DNA of 64,000 nucleotides from Haloactinopolyspora alba (GTDB lineage: Bacteria; Actinomycetota; Actinomycetes; Jiangellales; Jiangellaceae), in the NCBI RefSeq assembly GCF_003014555.1, contig NZ_PYGE01000016.1, positions 1-64,000 on the forward strand, written 5' to 3'. The position numbers and the translations under genes were made by a program. Within the stretch, counting starts at the first letter, position 1. Each line of letters begins with the position of its first letter. Below, one piece after another: positions 20,620 to 29,300 of this stretch. The notes below the pieces were generated by a model. The model was not told the origin of the DNA. It searched no databases and saw nothing but the letters and a program-made list of their open reading frames with translations.

Positions 20620-21512
20620 CGGGAGTCCAGACGAAGGCCGGCACGGACGAGGCCTTTCCGTTGTTCGGCCGGATCGGCGCCGACGCCGGCCGTGAAGCCG
20701 TGCTGGCACATCTGGCCGAGGCCGCCCGAACGGTGCGGCGGCGTGACATCCAGGTGGTGCACGACGCCGGGCAGGGTCACATCGGCGGCGAGTTCTCGGT
20801 GATCGATCTCCTGGTCACCCTGTACATGCACGTCATGAACGTCTCGCCGGAGCTGCTCGACGCCCCGGAGCGTGACCGACTGATCCTGTCCAAGGGACAC
20901 GCGGCGGCCGCCTTGTACACCGTGTTGGCCGCACGAGGCTACATCGGTCGCGACGAGCTGAAGACGTTCGTGCAACCGCTGTCCCGGCTCAACGGTCATC
21001 CCGCTCGCACGAAGATCGACGCGGTCGAGGCGTCCACCGGTCCACTCGGACACGGCTTGCCCATCGCGGTGGGGACGGCCGTCGCGGCCAAGCTCGACAG
21101 GTCGGAGCGGCGCACCTTCGTGATCCTCGGCGACGGCGAACTACAGGAGGGCTCGAACTGGGAGGCCTTCATGACGGCCGGGAACCAGAGACTCGACCGC
21201 TTGGTCGCCGTCGTCGACCGGAACCGTCTCCAGCAGGGCGCCGACGTCGCACAGACGAACGACCTCGAGCCGTTGGCGGACAAGCTCCGGGCCTTCGGAT
21301 GGGACGTCCATGAGGTCGACGGCCACGATCACGGCGCACTGATCGACACGTTCGCCGGCGTGCCCGCCCTGTCCGGGCGGCCCACGTTCGTGATCGCGCA
21401 TACCGACAAGGGCTACCCGGTGAGCTACATGCGCGACCAGGTGTCGTGGCACCACAAAGTACCTACCGCCGAACATGTCCGGATCGCACTAGACGAGCTG
21501 GGGAACCAGTGA
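20616..21512 (+). CDS. transketolase N-terminal subunit, thiamine-diphosphate binding
   Basis: A 298-aa protein equal to the first third of a transketolase. Diagnostic pieces are [17 protein letters not shown] near residue 50, [10 protein letters not shown] near residue 91, [13 protein letters not shown] near residue 140 and [13 protein letters not shown] near residue 170, the Mg/ThDP-binding GDG-N motif, in which the asparagine is seen as SNW. It overlaps the isomerase gene by 4 nt and the C-terminal subunit gene by 4 nt. Split transketolases are common in sugar catabolic operons; apulose-4-phosphate transketolase is of this type and is the leading candidate here. Confidence 0.9.
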   Translation: MTGVQTKAGTDEAFPLFGRIGADAGREAVLAHLAEAARTVRRRDIQVVHDAGQGHIGGEFSVIDLLVTLYMHVMNVSPELLDAPERDRLILSKGHAAAALYTVLAARGYIGRDELKTFVQPLSRLNGHPARTKIDAVEASTGPLGHGLPIAVGTAVAAKLDRSERRTFVILGDGELQEGSNWEAFMTAGNQRLDRLVAVVDRNRLQQGADVAQTNDLEPLADKLRAFGWDVHEVDGHDHGALIDTFAGVPALSGRPTFVIAHTDKGYPVSYMRDQVSWHHKVPTAEHVRIALDELGNQ

Positions 21513-22462
21513 CAACAGCACTCGAACGACAGCTGCACGATTGCCGCGAAACGTGGGCGGCCACACTCACGGACCTCGCCAGAAACGATCGCGACATCGT
21601 CGCCGTCGTGAACGACTCGGTGGGATCGAGCAAACTCAACGCTTTCCAGACCGAGTTCTCCGACCGCGTGATCAACGTCGGCATCGCCGAGCAGGACATG
21701 GTCGGCGTCGGCGCCGGGCTCGCGAACGGTGGGAAGATCCCGTTCGTCTCCGCCGCGGCGTGCTTCCTCACCGCGCGAGCGCTGGAACAGATCAAAGTCG
21801 ACGCGGCATACTCCGAATCCAACATCAAACTCATCGGCCAGAGTCCCGGCATGGCGTACGGGGAGCTCGGGCCGACGCACCACTCGATCGAAGACCTCGC
21901 GTGGCTGAGAGCGATCCCCGGGCTGACGGTGATCGTCCCGGCTGACCGGCGGGAGACGGCCGAAGTCATCCGATGGGCTGCCGAGCACCCCGGGCCGGTG
22001 TTCGTGCGCGTGAGCCGGATGCCGGTTCCGGATGTCATGCCCGAGGACTACCGGTTCGTCCCGGGACATGCCGTGACCCTCCGCGACGGCAGGGACGTGA
22101 CGATTGCCGCCACCGGGACGGTCGTCTCCCGCGCTCTGGAGGCCGCCGAGCTCGCCGGCGCCGAAGGTATCGACGTTCGCGTCCTTGCCGTCCCGACGAT
22201 CAAGCCCTTCGACAACGACGCCATCGTCCGTGCAGCCCGGGAAACCGCCGGAATCGTCACGCTCGAGGAAGCCAGCGTCGTCGGAGGCCTGGGCGGGGTG
22301 GTCGCCGAGACCGTCGTCCGCCGTCATCCGGCACCCGTGCGCATCCTCGGCGTCCCCGATGAATTCGCGCCCACAGGCTCGGCGTCGTGGTTGCTGGACC
22401 ACTACGGGGTCAACGCCACCGAGGCGCTGCGCGCATGTCGGGAGCTCGTCGCCACCGAGTAG
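21509..22462 (+). CDS. transketolase C-terminal subunit, pyrimidine-binding and C-terminal domains
   Basis: A 317-aa partner of the preceding gene. The pyrimidine-binding domain shows RVINVGIAEQDMVGVGAGLA (residues about 50-70; the Glu activates ThDP) and GPTHHSIEDLAWLRAIPGL near residue 125. The C-terminal transketolase domain includes EEASVVGGLGGVVAE near residue 253. Start is GTG 21509, sharing a GTGA overlap with the N-terminal subunit; there is no need for the longer upstream frame. Together the two genes give one complete enzyme that moves a two-carbon unit between sugar phosphates. Confidence 0.9.
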   Translation: MTTALERQLHDCRETWAATLTDLARNDRDIVAVVNDSVGSSKLNAFQTEFSDRVINVGIAEQDMVGVGAGLANGGKIPFVSAAACFLTARALEQIKVDAAYSESNIKLIGQSPGMAYGELGPTHHSIEDLAWLRAIPGLTVIVPADRRETAEVIRWAAEHPGPVFVRVSRMPVPDVMPEDYRFVPGHAVTLRDGRDVTIAATGTVVSRALEAAELAGAEGIDVRVLAVPTIKPFDNDAIVRAARETAGIVTLEEASVVGGLGGVVAETVVRRHPAPVRILGVPDEFAPTGSASWLLDHYGVNATEALRACRELVATE

Positions 22463-22475
22463 AATCCATTCAGCA

Positions 22476-22491
22476 CTGATAGAAATTCAAG
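22476..22491. promoter_or_regulatory. operator-like half palindrome C (SorC-type regulator gene)
   Basis: CTGATAGAAATTCAAG, just after the transketolase stop and about 54 bp before the regulator start. Its right half is the TTCAAG(CC) seen in operator A, while the left half has decayed. Its place upstream of the regulator suggests autoregulation or a weaker internal promoter. Confidence 0.4.
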
Positions 22492-22544
22492 CCCGGTACC
22501 CCAACCAGATCGCCAGGGGCCGAGCTGGATGTTGAGGGGGAAGG

Positions 22545-23531
22545 GTGACCGGAGTCGACGCCATGAACACGCGGCATGCCGGTCACTCTGGCGAGCAACT
22601 TCGACTGATGGCGAAGATCGCCCGCATGTACCACACGCGCGGCATGCGCCAGAACGAGATCGCGGCTGAGCTGCATCTCTCGCAGGCGCGTGTTTCGAGG
22701 CTGCTCAAGAAGGCTACCGAGGTGGGCATCGTGCGGACGACAGTGTCCGCCCCGCCCGGCGTCCACACCGAGCTCGAGGAAAAGCTGGAGCAGCGCTTCG
22801 GCCTCCTCGAAGCGGTGGTCGTCAACGTCTCCGGCGACGAAGAGACGGCCATTCCGGCCATCGGCGCGGCCGCCTCCGGCTACCTGGAGAACACGTTGCT
22901 CGGTGGCGAGATCGTCGGAATCTCGACCTGGAGCGCCAACCTGCTCGCCACCGTCGAGTCCATGCGGCCCCCGTCCAGCCGCGTCGTGGAGAAGGTCGTC
23001 CAGCTCATGGGCGGTATGGGTGACCCGATCGCCCAGGTGGAAGCGACCCGCATCATGACGGCCTTCTCGAGCGCCACCGGAGCCGATCCGATCTACCTCG
23101 CGGCGCCGTGCCTGCTCGGAAGCGCCAGCGCGCGAGACACGCTCAGCGCAGATCCGCTGCTGACCAAGGTCACCGCACTGTGGGACGAGCTCAGCACGGT
23201 CCTGGTCGGCATTGGCACCCTCGAACCGTCCCCGCTGCTACGCAGCAGCGGCAACGCCGTGGACCCGAACGATCAAGACATGCTCCGATCGCTCGGTGCC
23301 GTCGGAGACGTGTGCATGCGGTTCTTCGACAAGGACGGCAACCCGGTGGACTCCTCCCTCGGCGAACGCGTCATCGGCATCCAAGCAGAACAGTTGCGCG
23401 CCGTGCCCCGGCGCATCGGCGTCGCCGGGGGCATGCGAAAACTCACCGCTCTGCACGGAGCGCTGGAGGGTCGCTGGATCAACGTCCTGATCACCGACGT
23501 CGACGTCGCGCACGCGCTGCTCGAAACATGA
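22545..23531 (+). CDS. SorC/DeoR-type sugar-responsive transcriptional regulator
   Basis: A 328-aa regulator. The N-terminal helix-turn-helix (MRQNEIAAELHLSQARVSRL, residues about 35-54) is the SorC type. Residues about 75-325 form the sugar-phosphate-binding domain related to glucosamine-6-phosphate deaminase, with GISTWSANLLATVESM near residue 125 and FDKDGNPVDS near residue 260. Two starts are possible: GTG 22545, close to a GAGGGGG ribosome site, or ATG 22563. It follows the transketolase genes by 82 bp and overlaps the RibB-like gene. A sugar phosphate made by the neighbouring kinase is the likely inducer. Confidence 0.88.
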   Translation: MTGVDAMNTRHAGHSGEQLRLMAKIARMYHTRGMRQNEIAAELHLSQARVSRLLKKATEVGIVRTTVSAPPGVHTELEEKLEQRFGLLEAVVVNVSGDEETAIPAIGAAASGYLENTLLGGEIVGISTWSANLLATVESMRPPSSRVVEKVVQLMGGMGDPIAQVEATRIMTAFSSATGADPIYLAAPCLLGSASARDTLSADPLLTKVTALWDELSTVLVGIGTLEPSPLLRSSGNAVDPNDQDMLRSLGAVGDVCMRFFDKDGNPVDSSLGERVIGIQAEQLRAVPRRIGVAGGMRKLTALHGALEGRWINVLITDVDVAHALLET

Positions 23532-24199
23532 CATCCTCCCAACGGCGCGACGTCCCCCCGACCGTCGCCGGCGGCCGCGTGTTCGACGCTGTCGAGGCGA
23601 TCCGGCGCGGTCGGCCGGTTGTCGTCACCGATGCCGCATCGCGGGAAGACGAAGGCGACCTCGTCCTGGCGGCCGAGCACGCCACCCCGGAATGGATCGC
23701 GTTCATGATGGATCAGTGTCGCGGTCTCATCTGCGTGCCCATGACGGCAGAGCGCGCCGCGCAGCTCGACCTGCCGCCAATGGTGCAGAACAACACCGAG
23801 CCGCACCGCACCGCATTCACCGTCTCCGTCGACGCCGCCGCGGGAGTGACGACGGGCATCTCGGCCCGGGACCGCGCCACCACGGTCGCCGTCCTTCGCG
23901 GCCCGGCCAGCCTTCCGGCTGACCTCGTCCGCCCCGGACACGTCTTCCCGCTGGTTGCCGCGGCACGGGGTGTCACGGAACGGCCCGGGCACACCGAGGC
24001 CGCGATCGACCTCGTCCGCCTCGCCGGGTTGGCGCCCATGGGGGTCATCGTCGAGGTGGCCGGACCCGATGGCGAGATGCTCCGCGGTGGTGACCTCGCG
24101 GCCTTCTGCCGGCTACACGGCCTCGTCCACGTGTCGATCGCTGACCTCGTCGAACACGTCACACCTGACGGTTCGTCCGAGCAAGTCCGCGGGTCGTGA
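23528..24199 (+). CDS. RibB-like 3,4-dihydroxy-2-butanone-4-phosphate synthase
   Basis: A 223-aa stand-alone RibB domain. Family enzymes turn ribulose 5-phosphate into 3,4-dihydroxy-2-butanone 4-phosphate plus formate. The acidic active-site loop SREDEGDLVLAAEHAT (about residues 37-52), the TTGISARDRATT segment near 115 and RPGHVFPL ... RPGHTEAAIDL near 140-160 (catalytic His in HTEA) are intact. Start is ATG 23528 in an ATGA overlap with the regulator gene. No other riboflavin gene is near, and no ribA or ribH follows. In this operon it may have been adapted to a branched or four/five-carbon sugar phosphate, but plain riboflavin supply is possible. Confidence 0.85.
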   Translation: MTSSQRRDVPPTVAGGRVFDAVEAIRRGRPVVVTDAASREDEGDLVLAAEHATPEWIAFMMDQCRGLICVPMTAERAAQLDLPPMVQNNTEPHRTAFTVSVDAAAGVTTGISARDRATTVAVLRGPASLPADLVRPGHVFPLVAAARGVTERPGHTEAAIDLVRLAGLAPMGVIVEVAGPDGEMLRGGDLAAFCRLHGLVHVSIADLVEHVTPDGSSEQVRGS

Positions 24200-24254
24200 G
24201 TCCGACGGTGGCCGGTTACGCTCACTCTACGGTGCCGTATCCGGAGGTGACCCG

Positions 24255-25988
24255 GTGACGTTCGAGAATGAAGTTCGCCGCAGTCGAGCCTGGTTCGGCG
24301 CGGCCGGCCGCTCCGGCATGATCTACCGGTCGTGGCTGCGTAACCAGGGCTATGGAGCGGAGGTGTTCGATGGCCGGCCGGTCATCGGCATCGCCTCCAC
24401 ATGGTCCGAGCTGGCCCCGTGCAACGCGCACCTGAACCGGGTGGCCGAGTCGGTGAAGCACGGAGTGTGGCAGGCCGGCGGTTTTCCGCTGGAGTTCCCG
24501 GTCATGGCCACCGGCGAGACGCTGATGCGGCCGACCGCGATGCTTTACCGCAACCTGCTGGCCATGCAGGCCGAGGAGCTCATCCGGGCGAATCCGTTGG
24601 ACGGGGTCGTGCTGTTGTCCGGCTGCGACAAGACCACGCCGGGCATGCTCATGGGGGCGGCCAGTGTCGACCTTCCGGCCGTCATGGTCACGGGTGGGCC
24701 GATGCTCAACGGCAAGTTCCGCGGCCAGGACGTCGGTTCCGGCACGCATGTGTGGAAGTTCGAGGAGGACCTCAAGGCCGGCCGGATGAATCAGGAGGAG
24801 TGTTTCGTCGCCGAGGGCTGCATGGCCCGGTCCAACGGGCACTGCATGACCATGGGCACCGCGTCCACGATGGCCTGTATGGCTGAGGCGCTGGGTATGC
24901 AACTTCCCGGTTCGGCCACGTGGCCGGCTGTCGACGCGCGCCGGTTCGAGGTGGCGCAGGAGGCCGGCAGGCGCATCGTCGCCATGGTCGAGGAGGATCT
25001 GCGGCCCAGCGCCATCATGACTCGGGCGGCGTTCGAGAACGCGATCCGCGCCAACGCCGCCATCGGCGGGTCGACCAACGCGATCGTGCATCTGAGCGCG
25101 CTGGCCGGCCGGCTCGGCGTCGAACTCGACCTGGACGACTTCGACGAGCTGGCCCGGCCGGTGCCCACCATCGTCGACCTGATGCCGTCGGGCCGATTCC
25201 TGATGGAGGACTTCTGCTACGCCGGCGGGCTGCCGGTGGTGTTGCGTGATCTCGCCGAGGCCGGGCTCCTCGACGCGGACGCGCAGACCGTCACCGGGAA
25301 AGGCGTCGGCGCGAACGTCGCCGCCGCCGAATGCTGGAACCGTGACGTCGTCCGGCCGCTGGCCGAACCGTTGCAGGCGGCGGGAACCGGCACCGCGGTG
25401 CTTCGCGGCAACCTCGCGCCGGGTGGCGCCGTGATCAAGCAGTCGGCCGCCTCACCGGGGCTGCTACGGCACACCGGCAGGGCGGTCGTGTTCGACACCC
25501 CCGAGGACTACCACTCCGTCTGCGACGACCCCGACCTCGACATCGCCGCCGACGACGTCATCGTCATCCGCGGTGCCGGCCCGAGTGGCTACCCCGGTAT
25601 GCCGGAGGTCGCCAACGTCCCCGTCCCCACGAAGCTGCTGCGCGCCGGGGTCACCGACATGGTGCGCATCTGTGACGGCCGGATGAGCGGCACCGGCTAC
25701 GGCACCGTCGTGCTGCACGTGACGCCGGAGGCGGCGGTGGGCGGTCCGTTGGCGCTCGTGCGCACCGGCGACGCCGTGACGCTCGACGTGCCGGCGCGTT
25801 CGCTGACGGTCGAGGTGTCCGACGACGAGTTGCAGCGTCGGCGGGCGGTGTGGAAACAGCCGGAACCGGCGCATGCCTCCGGCTACGGCTGGCTGTACAT
25901 CCAGCACGTGCTGCAGGCCGACCAGGGCGCCGACTTCGACTTCCTGGTGGGCGCCCGCGGCGCGGCGGTCCCGCGTGAGTCCCACTGA
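24255..25988 (+). CDS. IlvD/Edd-family sugar-acid dehydratase
   Basis: A 577-aa dehydratase of the dihydroxyacid/phosphogluconate dehydratase family. Iron-sulfur motifs are visible: SGCDKTTPGMLMG near residue 120 and NGHCMTMGTASTMACMAEAL near residue 195. The C-terminal part has KQSAASPGLLRHTGRAVVF and RMSGTGYGTVVLHV. Start is GTG 24255 with GGAGGTG 6 nt upstream. Sequence and length place it with the sugar-acid (arabinonate/xylonate-like) branch rather than with true IlvD; it is clearly a paralog of the gene at 56764. A 55-bp gap separates it from the RibB-like gene, so it may have its own promoter. The sugar acid is unknown. Confidence 0.88.
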   Translation: MTFENEVRRSRAWFGAAGRSGMIYRSWLRNQGYGAEVFDGRPVIGIASTWSELAPCNAHLNRVAESVKHGVWQAGGFPLEFPVMATGETLMRPTAMLYRNLLAMQAEELIRANPLDGVVLLSGCDKTTPGMLMGAASVDLPAVMVTGGPMLNGKFRGQDVGSGTHVWKFEEDLKAGRMNQEECFVAEGCMARSNGHCMTMGTASTMACMAEALGMQLPGSATWPAVDARRFEVAQEAGRRIVAMVEEDLRPSAIMTRAAFENAIRANAAIGGSTNAIVHLSALAGRLGVELDLDDFDELARPVPTIVDLMPSGRFLMEDFCYAGGLPVVLRDLAEAGLLDADAQTVTGKGVGANVAAAECWNRDVVRPLAEPLQAAGTGTAVLRGNLAPGGAVIKQSAASPGLLRHTGRAVVFDTPEDYHSVCDDPDLDIAADDVIVIRGAGPSGYPGMPEVANVPVPTKLLRAGVTDMVRICDGRMSGTGYGTVVLHVTPEAAVGGPLALVRTGDAVTLDVPARSLTVEVSDDELQRRRAVWKQPEPAHASGYGWLYIQHVLQADQGADFDFLVGARGAAVPRESH

Positions 25989-26337
25989 CGTTTCCAGGGC
26001 ACCTCGTTCAGCTGCGTCACGTCCTCGGTTCGCCGGTCGTCGTGGCCGCCGGTTCGACGACGACCGAACACCCGTAGGCCTTGGGTGTCGGTAGCCCGTC
26101 CCGGTCGTGGTCGTAGAAACCCGGATGGCCGACTGGTAGGCGGAGCGGCGTGTCCAGGGGTGCAGGGTTGCGGCCCGGCTCTAGGGAGTCCTCACCACGA
26201 GTGTTCTCAACTGCGCACTTACGCGTTTCGGCAGTCGTCACGGCCTTGTGGCTGCTGACCCGGGCTTCTAGGTTTCACCACACCCAAGGGCGCGACGCCG
26301 TGCCACGGGACTCATCAGCCGCCGGCCGGAGGACGTC
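25989..26337. other. intergenic stretch with a terminator-like hairpin
   Basis: About 350 bp. The left part holds the hairpin at 26035-26065. A minus-strand open frame (26241-26017) contains YDHDRDGLP, recalling calcium-binding ends of secreted proteins, but it has no ribosome site or upstream domain and may be a fossil. The GGAGG just before 26338 is the ribosome site of the protease gene. Confidence 0.35.
26035..26065 (+). terminator. hairpin terminator after the dehydratase gene
   Basis: A perfect 9-bp inverted repeat, GGTCGTCGT (26035-26043) and ACGACGACC (26057-26065), with a 13-nt GC-rich loop, begins 46 nt after the dehydratase stop. There is no T-tract. It likely ends the plus-strand operon. 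Confidence 0.55.
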
Positions 26338-29300
26338 ATGCGCCCACGAGACCCTGCTCGCGCCACCCGGACCGCCGCCACCATGGCCGCCGTCGCCGTG
26401 CTCACCGCCGGTGGAGTCCTCACGGCCGGCGCCGGTCCGGCCGCCGAGTCACCAACCGCGCCGACCGGGCCAGCCGCGTCTACCGGGCCGGCCGCGCCGA
26501 CCGGGCCGGCCGCATCGACCTCGTCCCTCGCACCCTCCACGCCGCGGTCGACGGACGCCGCGGCGACGGCTCCCGAGGACAAGCTCACGGCAGGCGTGAA
26601 GGCCGCCCTGCGGGAGCAGCCGGAGACCGACTACTGGGTACGCTTCGCCGACCAGCCGGACCTCAGCGCCGCGGCTGAGATCACCGACTGGGCCGAGCGC
26701 GGCCGGTACGTCGTCGACACGTTGCGCGCCGCGGCCGAGGAGAGCCAGGCCGGTGTCGTGGCCCAGCTCGAAGCGGCCGACGTCGCCCACGAGTCGTACT
26801 GGGCGGCGAACGCCGTCCTGGTCGAGGGCGGTGACGAGGAGCTCGCGGAAGAGCTCGCCACCTCCGACGAGGTCGAGGCGATCGCCGAGACCACGACGTT
26901 CGCGCTGGAGGAGCCGGTCGAGGTCGGTCCGGCGGACACCACCGCGGACGACTCGCCGGGCGACGAGGCCGAGTGGGGAGTCGAGGCCATCAACGCCCCG
27001 GACGTCTGGGCGCAGGGCTTCACGGGCGAGGGCATCACCGTCGCGAACATCGACAGCGGAGTGGACGTGACCCACCCGGCGCTTGCCGAGAGCTATCGGG
27101 GCACGACCGCCGACGGCACCGTGACCGGTGACTACTCCTGGTGGGAACCATCGACGTTCTGCGGCGGCAAGCCGTGCGACACCGACTACCACGGCACCCA
27201 CACGATGGGCACGATGGTCGGAGACGGCGGGCCGGGCAACCACATCGGCGTCGCGCCCGGTGCGGACTGGATCGCGTCGAACGCCCTCGCCTACGGTTCC
27301 GACGCCGTCATGCTCGAGGCGGCGCAGTGGTTCCTCGCGCCCACTCGGACGGACGGCACGGCTGCCGACCCCGCGCAGCGTCCGCACGTCATCAACAACT
27401 CCTGGGGCGGAGGCGGCCCCGCGATCAGGTCGGTCATGCCCGACGTGCTCCGCGCCTGGGAGGCGGCCGGAATCTTCGCCGTGTGGTCCAACGGCAACAC
27501 CGGGCCGTTGTGCGAGACGACGGGGCGCCCGGGCGGGCTCGACGGTGCCTACTCGGTGGGCGCCTTCGACGAGGCGGGGGCGATCGCGGGGTTCTCGTCG
27601 CGCGGGACGGGCCCGGACGGCACCGTCAAGCCGGACATCGCCGCGCCGGGTGTGCAGGTGCGGTCCGCGTTCGCCAACCACGAATACCGGCCGATCGACG
27701 GCACCTCGATGGCGTCGCCTCACGTGGCCGGCGCCGTCGCGCTGCTCTGGAGCGCCGCACCGTCGCTCGTCGGCGACGTCGACCGGACCAGGGCGCTGCT
27801 CGACGACAGCGCGCGGGACAAGGACGACACCACGTGCGGCGGGACCGCCGACGACAACCAGGTGTGGGGCGAGGGCATGCTCGACGTGGAAGCGCTCGTC
27901 GCCGCCGCACCCACCGAGGCTGCCGCGATCGAGGGCACCCTGCTCGGTCCTGAGGGCGCCGCTCTGGACGGGGCGACCGTGACCGTCGGCGAAGGCCCGG
28001 ACGCCCGCTCGACCGCGACCGACGCCGAAGGCCGCTTCACCCTGCGGGTAGCCCCGGGTGAGCACACGGTGACGGCGCGAGCGCCCGGATACCTGCCGGC
28101 GACGTCGTCGGTGACGGTGGCCGACGGCGCGACGGCACGCCTGGACCTCACCCTCGAAGTCTCGCCGAGGTACTCGCTGTCCGGAACCGTCCAGGACAGC
28201 GCGCACCAGCAGATCGCCGGCGCCACCGTCACGGTGTCGGCGCCCGGAGCACCGACCGTGTCGACGACCACGGACGCGACCGGCGCGTTCGTGGTCGAGG
28301 ACCTGCCCGTGGACAGCTACATGCTGCAGGTCACCGGTGATCGATGCACCGAGGATCTCACCGACCGGGTCGATGTCGACGCCGACACGGTGCACGACGC
28401 CACGCTGGACCGGCGGAGCGACACCACCGGGTACACCTGCACCGTCGGCACGGCCGGGGTACGGACGGGGGACACCCCGCTGGCGATGGAGGAGGCGGAG
28501 TACTCCGGTGAGCTCGGCACCACCGAGCTGCCTTTCGCGTTCCCCTTCTACGGCGAGACCTACCGGGACGTCACCGTCGCCGACAGCGGCTGGATCTCGT
28601 TCCTGCCGCAGGACGGGGCGTGGGACCGGGCGTTCCGGTTGCCCGCCGAGCGGCGGAACCCGAAGGCCGCGATCTTCGCCCATCACAACAGCTTCGTCCT
28701 CGACGAGCAGTCGGGAATCTACACTGCCGAGACGACCCTGGACGGCACGGAGGCGTTCGTCGTCGAGTGGCGCAACGTGGTGCTCAGCTTCCGCGATTCG
28801 CGGGCGACGTTCTCGGCGACGTTGTACGCCGACGGGCGGGTGGAGCTCGGCTACGGCGACACCGACCCGGTGTGGCTGACCGGGGTCCGCGCGACGATCG
28901 GTATCGAGAACGCGTCCGGCACCGATGCGTTCCAGTACTCGCACAGCTCACCTGACGCGATCCACGACGGCAAGTCGGTCATGTTCGCCCGGCCGGAGTG
29001 GGGCCGGGTCACGGGCACGCTCGTCGACGCACTCGACCACGAGCCCGTGGCCGACGTCGAGGTGCGCCTCGTCCCGGAGGGCGGCGGGAGAGCTCACAGC
29101 ATGTGGACGGGCGACGACGGCAGCTACGCCCTGGCGGCGCCGCCAGGCACGTACGACCTGTCGATCGCGCCGCAGCACTACGAGCGCATCACCGAGCGGG
29201 TCGTCATCACCGAGGACCTGCAGGAGATCGACCTGTCTCCGCAGCTGCGCACCGGCGCCGCCGAGGTGACCGGCGGCGACTGGACGCGGCGTCTGGTCCA

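Noticed and set aside
26017-26241. Minus-strand frame with YDHDRDGLP
   Set aside because: The motif recalls calcium-binding ends of secreted proteins, but there is no start signal, and the rest of the frame has no recognisable domain.
26449-28944. An 831-codon open frame antisense to the S8 protease
   Set aside because: Low-complexity Arg/Gly/Val translation with no family motif; metH-like shadow of a high-GC gene.
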